A stretch of 64,000 nt of DNA, taken from Corynespora cassiicola (Eukaryota > Ascomycota > Dothideomycetes > Pleosporales > Corynesporascaceae). The stretch's first letter is position 1; every line of letters starts with the position of its first letter. The translations under genes and the position numbers were made by a program. The stretch covers positions 744,001-808,000 of the forward strand of contig JAEUWY010000008.1 in the NCBI GenBank assembly GCA_022059125.1, in the 5' to 3' direction. Under the pieces are notes generated by a model. It was not told the DNA's origin. It ran no database searches and was given only the letters and a program-made list of their open reading frames with translations. Shown piece after piece: positions 57,847 through 64,000 of this stretch.

Positions 57847-59633
57847 ATGCCTCAGGAGAATTCCAAGATTTCAGATCCGGACGCCAACGCCGAAGCTGCC
57901 GCCGAGGCTGTCGCCGAATCGAGCAAAACCCACGACGCGCCCGAATCGGCGGACGAGAGCGGCGACGATGCGCCTGGCGCCGTAGAGGCAGGCGAGGGTG
58001 CCACCGAGAAAAAGAAGAGGAGCCGGAAGCGCAAGATCAAGGATGCACTCACAGGCAAGGGCAAGGGTCCGGAGATCACAGACGCGAATGCGCCAGCGGG
58101 ACAACACCTTAGCAAGGACCAAATGAGCGCGCTGCTGGAAGCCAACCCTGCGCTGAAGAACGAGCTGTTGTCCAGGTCAGCAGGCAAACAGAGCTTGGAG
58201 GATATGATCCGGAAGCTTAGCGTCAACGAGATGCTCACCGGCCTTGCGCCGGGCGGCAAGAACCAAAAGGACATGGCCAGTCACGCTTTCTGGAAGACGC
58301 AGCCGGTGCCCAGCTTCGACGAGATGGCTAGTGGAAAGGACACGATTGTGGACGGGCCCATCAAGGAGATCGATATTGAGAAAGTTCCGAAGCAGCCCAG
58401 CGAAATGTACCCAGGCTTTGAGTGGGTGACAATGGACCTCGAGGACGAGAAGGAGCTGGAGGAAGTGTACGAGCTTTTGACCAACCACTACGTCGAGGAC
58501 TCTGAGGCCATGTTCCGCTTCAGATACTCGCCATCGTTCTTGAACTGGTAGGACTACTCTCTAGTTTTCAAGGACAGGCAGACTAAATCTCTCTAGGGCC
58601 CTCAAGGCACCGGGATGGAAGAAAGAATGGCACGTTGGTGTTCGAGCTACGGCATCGAAAAAGCTAGTCGCATTCATCTCTGGTATCCCGATTCAGTTGC
58701 GGATTCGCGGAAACACCATCAACAGCTCCGAGGTCAACTTCCTTTGCGTCCATAAGAAACTGCGCTCGAAGCGTCTTACCCCGGTGCTCATCAAGGAAAT
58801 TACTCGCAGGTGTTACGTCGAGGGCGTCTTCCAGGCCGTGTACACCGTTGGTAACCTCCTTCCTACCCCCGTCTCGACATGTCGGTACTTCCACCGCGCC
58901 ATTGAATGGGAAAAGCTGTACGATGTCGGCTTCTCTCCCCTCCCGCACGGCAGCACCAAGCAACGCCAAGTCATACGGTACAAGTTGCCAGATCAGACCA
59001 GCACGCCAGGACTCCGCGAAATGGAAGCCAAAGACGTCGACACCGTGCTTGATCTCCTAGTCCGCTACCTCGAGCGCATGGATATGGCCCAGGTATTCAA
59101 CAAGGAGGAGTTTGAGCACTGGATGTTCCCCAAGGAGAAGCCCAAGGAACAGGTCGTATGGACCTACGTAGTCGAAGACCCCGAGACCAACAAGGTTACC
59201 GATTTCTTCTCCTTCTACAACCTCGAGAGCACCGTCATCGGCCACAAGAAGCACGACGTCATTAAGGCTGCCTATCTCTTCTACTACGCCACCGAGGTCG
59301 CGTTCAAGGGCGACAACGCACAGCTCAAGCAGAGGCTCAACTCGCTGATGAAGGATGCGCTGATCTTGGCAAAGAAAGTAAGTGCCCTACCAACCCCGGA
59401 CTGACAATTTGCGGGGACTGATGCATTGTGATTAGGCCAACTTCGACGTTTTCAATGCCCTTACTCTTCTCGATAACCCACTCTTCCTTGAGGACCAGCG
59501 CTTCGGTGCTGGAGATGGCCAGCTGCATTACTACATGTACAACTACCGTGCTGCGCCTATTCCTGGTGGCGTTGATGCGAAGAACATGCCTAGCGAAAAG
59601 CACATGGGCGGTGTGGGCTTGGTCATGCTGTAA
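57847..59633 (+). CDS. NMT1: Glycylpeptide N-tetradecanoyltransferase (N-myristoyltransferase)
   Basis: This essential cytosolic enzyme transfers myristate from myristoyl-CoA to N-terminal Gly of target proteins. Exons 57847-58547, 58597-59377 and 59436-59633 (introns 49 and 58 nt) encode 559 aa. The N-terminal extension has acidic stretches and a polybasic run ([20 protein letters not shown]) of the ribosome-targeting kind. Catalytic-core segments are [59 protein letters not shown] and [19 protein letters not shown]. The C-terminus GGVGLVML supplies the carboxylate used as general base in this family. Both junctions are unambiguous. Confidence 0.97.
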
Positions 59634-59945
59634 AGTAGATGGAAAAATGAAAGGACATATCTGCAGGGCAGTCATGGTGGCGTGTGGCATGATAGGGCAC
59701 GGTATCGTGTATTTGAATGATTACCCCTTTGCGAAAGCTAAAAACTTTCGCAATTTATTTTCGGTGCATTGACAACATGTATGTGATTGCGTGCGAGTAT
59801 GTGTCTGACTTATGTGCGAAATGAATAGCTACATAGGAGATGTGCGCTGAGAGGCTTTTTGAGCTGTCCTGAGTCCAGTTGCTTATCCAGCCCCCTTCCC
59901 CCACTTCCGTACAATTTTGTATCTTGTCCCAGACGTTTCCTGTGC
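59634..59945. other. Spacer between convergent genes
   Basis: 3' flanks of NMT and the second HET gene. Nothing else is seen. Confidence 0.55.
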
Positions 59946-62665
59946 TCACCCCAGAACCACGTCTATTTCCTCGAGATCCAAGGCGTCCCACACTTGCTTG
60001 AAGACCCTACCCAGTCCCTTGCGATGTGCGATGCCATTTTCCCACCCCACCCACAGAACGTTGTAGAACTCGTACATCTGGATGAATTTTATCAATTCAT
60101 CTTTAGTAAGCTCGTCGATGTATGACAGAAGATTTTCTTGCGTCACTGGTTCAGGGAAACCATATTGCTCGTATGATGATGATAGGGATAGATTCGAACG
60201 TAACTCATTCACGACATGCGCTATGCATTTCCTGCTCTCTAGGTATAGGATTGCAATCTCTCTTAAAATATCACTTCTTGACAGCTCCGGAAACACAGCA
60301 TCATGCTGAAAAAAGGTCAATTCGCACTCAACCCTCGAGATAGCAATGACTTCCACTTCCATCGATGTAACATCCGAGCTTTTCGTTTGATTCAAACGTA
60401 GCAGGCCAACAAGATGCCCATTCTGACATTCCAGTACTACATCAGGGCAATGAGTAAGTGGCAAATCGTCCGAAATATGATGGTTTGATATGCGCAGAAA
60501 TGCCCTTTTGGACCGGAAATGAAGGTATTTTAGACTGGAGTCTTGAAGGGTATGCGGACCTTGGTCTATTGGAAGAGGAAATCGGAAACCTTCTCTAAGC
60601 TCGCTCGTATGTTCCATCGGTAGGGCGGGGTGATGATATACATGTTGTTTTATGAAAGGAAAGTGTATCTTCTTCTCTTGCATTCTCCAACCTAAGGCCT
60701 TGGCTGTCTCCCAAGTCGGGTTTGATATCGTATTGGTGTCTTGTAGGTCCGCGTACGAATAAATATCATTGGCTTTCAATTTACGCACTTCGCAATGGGA
60801 ATCCGATATGTACCATTGGACAACAGGGTGAACCTTCCAATGCTTTTGATCAATCCATGAAGCCATCGGGACAGGGTTGTATCTCTCGTTTTTACACAGA
60901 ACAAGGTCCAGAGATCCAGCCCAGCCGATCCAAGACCAGCTAGGTAGACTATATGCACGAAGTGGCCCATTATCTTGTTCACGACGCCTCAGTGGCGTCT
61001 GAGGCTGCCACAAAAGTGCAAGATGGAAGTAAAATTCCGGTAAACCTTGAACAAATCCACCCGGGAATTGACTAGTGATTGCCTGAAGGAGGCCAGAAAA
61101 TGCGAATAAGGCGTCTGAGTCGTGTCTCAGGCATCTTGCGTTGTAACTCTCAACACAGGTGAGATATGTGTTGAAATCTGGCCATTTCATTCTCGGCAGA
61201 ACTGCGACATCCAAGTCTTTGAATCTCAATTCGTCGGCCCCGGAATCCACGGTCCTCCGGGCATCTTCGAAAGTGTATATTTTGCCCTCATATTGTGGAG
61301 TGTTATTACCACATTTCCACGTATAAGTATCATCGACAAATGATATCAATCGGCGTGGGAGAATCGTTTCCTGGAAGGTCCACCCTCGAGTATCATAAAT
61401 CTTCTCGTTGGATCCTTCCACAAACGGATAGTTCTCGGCGCATGTTTTGTTGTAGGAAAACTCGATGATATTCTGCACACATCTCGTTCGAGGCGATTCA
61501 CCTGCTCCTCTCAACCCAAATGCTGCATTATCCCCAGATCTTGCCACAATGCATGCCGTTGCATTTGCATAGATAGAGGCCATCTGTTGTACATTTCTCA
61601 GTTTATTCTTCGAATCGTCTTGCACAATGCAAAGCGCGTCTATCCAAAGATATCGAAATCCCATGTCTTTGGTGAGGAGTATGGCATCTTTGATGGTCTG
61701 TGGGATTCTTTGCCAGTGCGAGGTCAATGCCCCTGGCTTGGAAAGCGTGGAGAGATTATCCGTCGACAACAAGAGTGTGTTTCTGTTGCCCCAGACATAG
61801 CTTAGCACTAGATAGGCATCTTCTGACGAGATCTGGTAAATGCACCGAGATATGGTGTCAACAGCTAGCAATCCAGAAGGTCGGTCAAGTCTCAGACTAT
61901 TTTGTTGACATTGGACGTGCGTGTCTTGGCAGTCGCGTATCAGCCGCGTAAGGCCTTGGGCGTCGATGAAAAGGGGATCCAATCTTTCGCAAGCTCCGTG
62001 ATACAGCTTGCTAGCCGAATACGGGTAGTCAAACGAATACAGGTCGTCAGTCGAATACAGGTCGTCAGTCGAATACAGGTCGTCAGTCGAATACATGCCG
62101 TTAATCGGTTTCCATTTCAAGTAGTTCGCTTCATACAGAAATGTTTCCGTTCCCTAGGGCCGTTATCATAGTGTCTCGGCCCTTTACTGTCCCTATCCAC
62201 GTTCCCTGATAAACTCACTTTGATAGAGATAACAAGATCGAGACCAGCTGTTGTAAGCCAACATAAAACCTTGTTCTCTGGTATCTGGGGGTGCCCGGGC
62301 ATTAAATCAGTAGCAAGTTTGTGGAAATACTGGCATGTATCGCAATTTATCCTCCTCTTGAGTTCACTTAGCAATCCTACGACCTGTGTTCGCCCCGAAA
62401 CTCCGAAAAAATCGTGCGTGTCTCTTATCATAGGACCTTGAACCTGCCTATAAGCATATGAGTTTAGGCAATCCGCCGTATTAAGGCACCGCGCATACCA
62501 ACTCGACGTATCAAAATCTTCTCTTTCACCTATTAGTTCGTAAAGTGTCTCTAGGGTGCACAGACTGCGATGATACCTGGTATGGCGCCAGCAAGTATGT
62601 GATCTTATCCACTGGAATACTGGGGCGCGTTGGAGTTCATGGGTAGGTGGAGACTGTGCGGCCAT
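59946..62665 (-). CDS. HET-domain incompatibility protein
   Basis: Exons 62665-62219 and 62153-59946 (intron 65 nt) encode 884 aa. The HET core lies in the middle: AYLVLSYVWGNRNTLLL, TIKDAILLTKDMGFRYLWID, ALCIVQDDSKNKLRNVQQMA, ATACIVARSGDNAAFGLRG and DTRGWTFQETILPRRLISF. Splicing joins SIK to GTETFLYEANYLKWKP. The N-terminal region has Cys-rich spacing (CDTCQYFHKL) common before HET domains. Between it and the HET core are five hexapeptide units YSxxx(L/P), three of them identical. The C-terminal about 400 residues carry typical HET tails (PSWSWIGWAG). The gene is intact, in contrast to the HET/WW gene at 1415-3690. It probably acts in allorecognition cell death. Confidence 0.9.
61999..62094. 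repeat. 18-bp in-frame tandem repeat in the HET gene
   Basis: Three perfect copies of GAATACAGGTCGTCAGTC at 62035-62088 are flanked by two degenerate 18-bp copies (62017-62034 and 61999-62016). On the minus strand they encode YSTDDL three times, then YSFDYP and YSASKL. Confidence 0.9.
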
Positions 62666-63614
62666 TTGAACGAGCAGAGCCCATGGGCTCAAGGATGTAG
62701 TGCCAGACACACAGGTGTACAGGCCATGCAGCTACACTCTGAGGGCATTACCAAGCCATTTATATCATCTTGCTGCGTGGCAGAGCGGGGCAATTGGGGG
62801 CCATGTGCATGGCTGGGCGAAATCTTGGCCGGGTGAGATGAGCCAACGGTAGATGATGCACTGCGCCTTTCCAATCGCATCGCCATCCCTCGGCCTGGAT
62901 CTTGCACATGACTTAGTCAATATCACACTCAAATGCTTGATTCCAAAGAATTGACCACTTCGTAACAGAGCCACACCCTACAACGCAGTGGGCCTCTCAT
63001 GGAGAGACTGCTAACAGGGTTATTCAGACATTACGTCTACCAAACAAAATGCACGTCCATCTCCAATTTCCGCTGGCCAGAAAAATCAATATCGACAACG
63101 ATCCCTCGCCTGTGAATGCCAACTTGATGGGCAGAAAAAAAAAAAAGACCAGAGATGTTGTGACCGGTGAAGTGAGATGGCGTGCCGACACCAGAAAACG
63201 CCCGCCATGATGAACAATATACACAGATGGAAATGAAAGTGTGAAGGAAATGCAACCATGCGATCGGCCGCTGTATAGCGAGATACTCACTGTTGGGGAT
63301 CATGCTGTCCAGTCCCCATGCTCAGCCCCTCCTTCCCAAAACGGCGGGCTCCTTCCTTTTTACACCCGTCGCTCCTTGCCCACTACAGTCCGCAAACATA
63401 ACTTCGTACATGTCATTTCCAAAACAACAACGAAGCGTCCAAAACGAAACCCCTCCGCCGTCGTGAATAAACGAGAGTATGGCCGTCAAAAGTTCGCAGT
63501 TCCATTTCACGCCGACGCCAAACGCAACAAGACATGTACTTTGATCTTATTCTTCTTCTCTTTCTTGTACCAACGGCAGACCAATCCCCCCTTAGCATCA
63601 ACACGCTACCTGCA
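62666..63614. other. Intergenic region
   Basis: About 950 bp: promoter of the HET gene and 3' flank of the edge gene. It includes an A run at 63137-63147. No gene is supported. Confidence 0.45.
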
Positions 63615-64000
63615 TCACCTCAACGTCTCCGGCGGTCTCCTGTCCACCGGCGACGCCTCAGCTGTGACCTGAATGCTCGGCACGAGCTCCAGGGCCGGAA
63701 GCTGCGGCGCGCGGGTGTTGACGGGGGACTCATAATTGGGCGGATCATCATACGCCGGAGCCGGCTCGCGGGGGATCTCGATGCTGGTGGCAGGTACCGG
63801 GGTCGCGACTCTGCTCGCTGACCGCGAGTGGGGATGCGAAAGGGACACGACCTCGAAGTCGTCACCGGGGGATCCGCCGTGCGAATGATGCGAGTCGTTA
63901 CTGCGCGTGTGCACCGCCTCGGGGAACTCAAAGTCGTCGCTCGCCCGGGACGAGACGGACAGGATGGAGGTGGCCGAGGGGGCGCGGTAGTGCGTGTTGA
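63615..64000 (-). CDS. C-terminal part of an unidentified disordered protein (partial)
   Basis: The minus strand is open from the window edge to a stop at 63615, about 127 codons. The composition is Ser/Pro-rich and disordered: ATSILSVSSRASDDFEFPEA, PAPAYDDPPNYESPV and APQLPALELVPSIQV. PPNY resembles the PPxY motif bound by WW domains of Rsp5-type ligases, as found in tails of arrestin-like adaptors. The family cannot be fixed without the upstream part. Confidence 0.6.
   Translation of the reverse strand, partial: NTHYRAPSATSILSVSSRASDDFEFPEAVHTRSNDSHHSHGGSPGDDFEVVSLSHPHSRSASRVATPVPATSIEIPREPAPAYDDPPNYESPVNTRAPQLPALELVPSIQVTAEASPVDRRPPETLR

Noticed and set aside
1..64000. Transposons, CRISPR arrays and viral insertions
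   Set aside because: No transposase, reverse transcriptase, integrase, terminal repeats or spaced repeat arrays were recognised in any frame.

Overview
The window is nuclear DNA of a filamentous ascomycete (Pezizomycotina). Most genes carry short GT-AG introns of about 44-117 nt, often with a CTAAC-type branch site. The gene content is typical of that group: a hydrophobin, two HET-domain proteins, an AA9 copper monooxygenase, an Nnf1 kinetochore subunit, a DUF1776 protein, a Sel1/Nif1-like protein and two OSCA/CSC1-type channels. No class can be assigned safely. No tRNA, rRNA, transposase or CRISPR array was found. Exon boundaries were deduced by eye from splice signals, reading phase and family conservation.

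Left arm (1-12,009): a class I-like hydrophobin; a HET/WW protein broken by an in-frame stop; a decayed GH27 alpha-galactosidase fragment; a repeat-rich gene-poor stretch; a Sel1-repeat (Nif1/DSF2-like) gene; a long GC-rich leader; and a membrane-anchored DUF1776 protein. Centre-left (12,671-30,031) is mostly housekeeping: a Wss1-like WLM protease, an unrecognised conserved-looking protein with a probable GC-AG intron, a DUF7918 protein with a GW/WG-rich tail that also carries an in-frame stop, a beta-lactamase-fold serine hydrolase, and the head-to-head pair Trm5 / kinesin-3 (Unc104).

Centre (30,766-40,980) is an accessory metabolic block: a DAO-family FAD oxidoreductase, a thiolase-fold protein lacking the usual nucleophilic Cys, a 2OG-Fe(II) oxygenase, an M20 amidohydrolase, an FAD monooxygenase, and an intron-split gene for a 63-residue secreted Cys-rich peptide. 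Centre-right (42,382-55,077): two different OSCA/CSC1 channels enclose a SAM methyltransferase, a Ser/Thr-rich secreted protein, an AA9 monooxygenase with a dibasic pro-site before its copper-binding His, and Nnf1. Right arm (56,195-64,000): a single-pass membrane protein, N-myristoyltransferase, a second HET protein with hexapeptide repeats, and the 3' end of a gene running off the window.

No single new multi-gene system can be demonstrated. The most promising leads are the hidden Cys-rich peptide gene, the two genes with lone in-frame TAA codons (HET/WW and GW-rich), the possible pro-AA9, the catalytically odd thiolase beside an FAD oxidase, and the Trm5 N-terminal extension that runs under the kinesin promoter and first exon.
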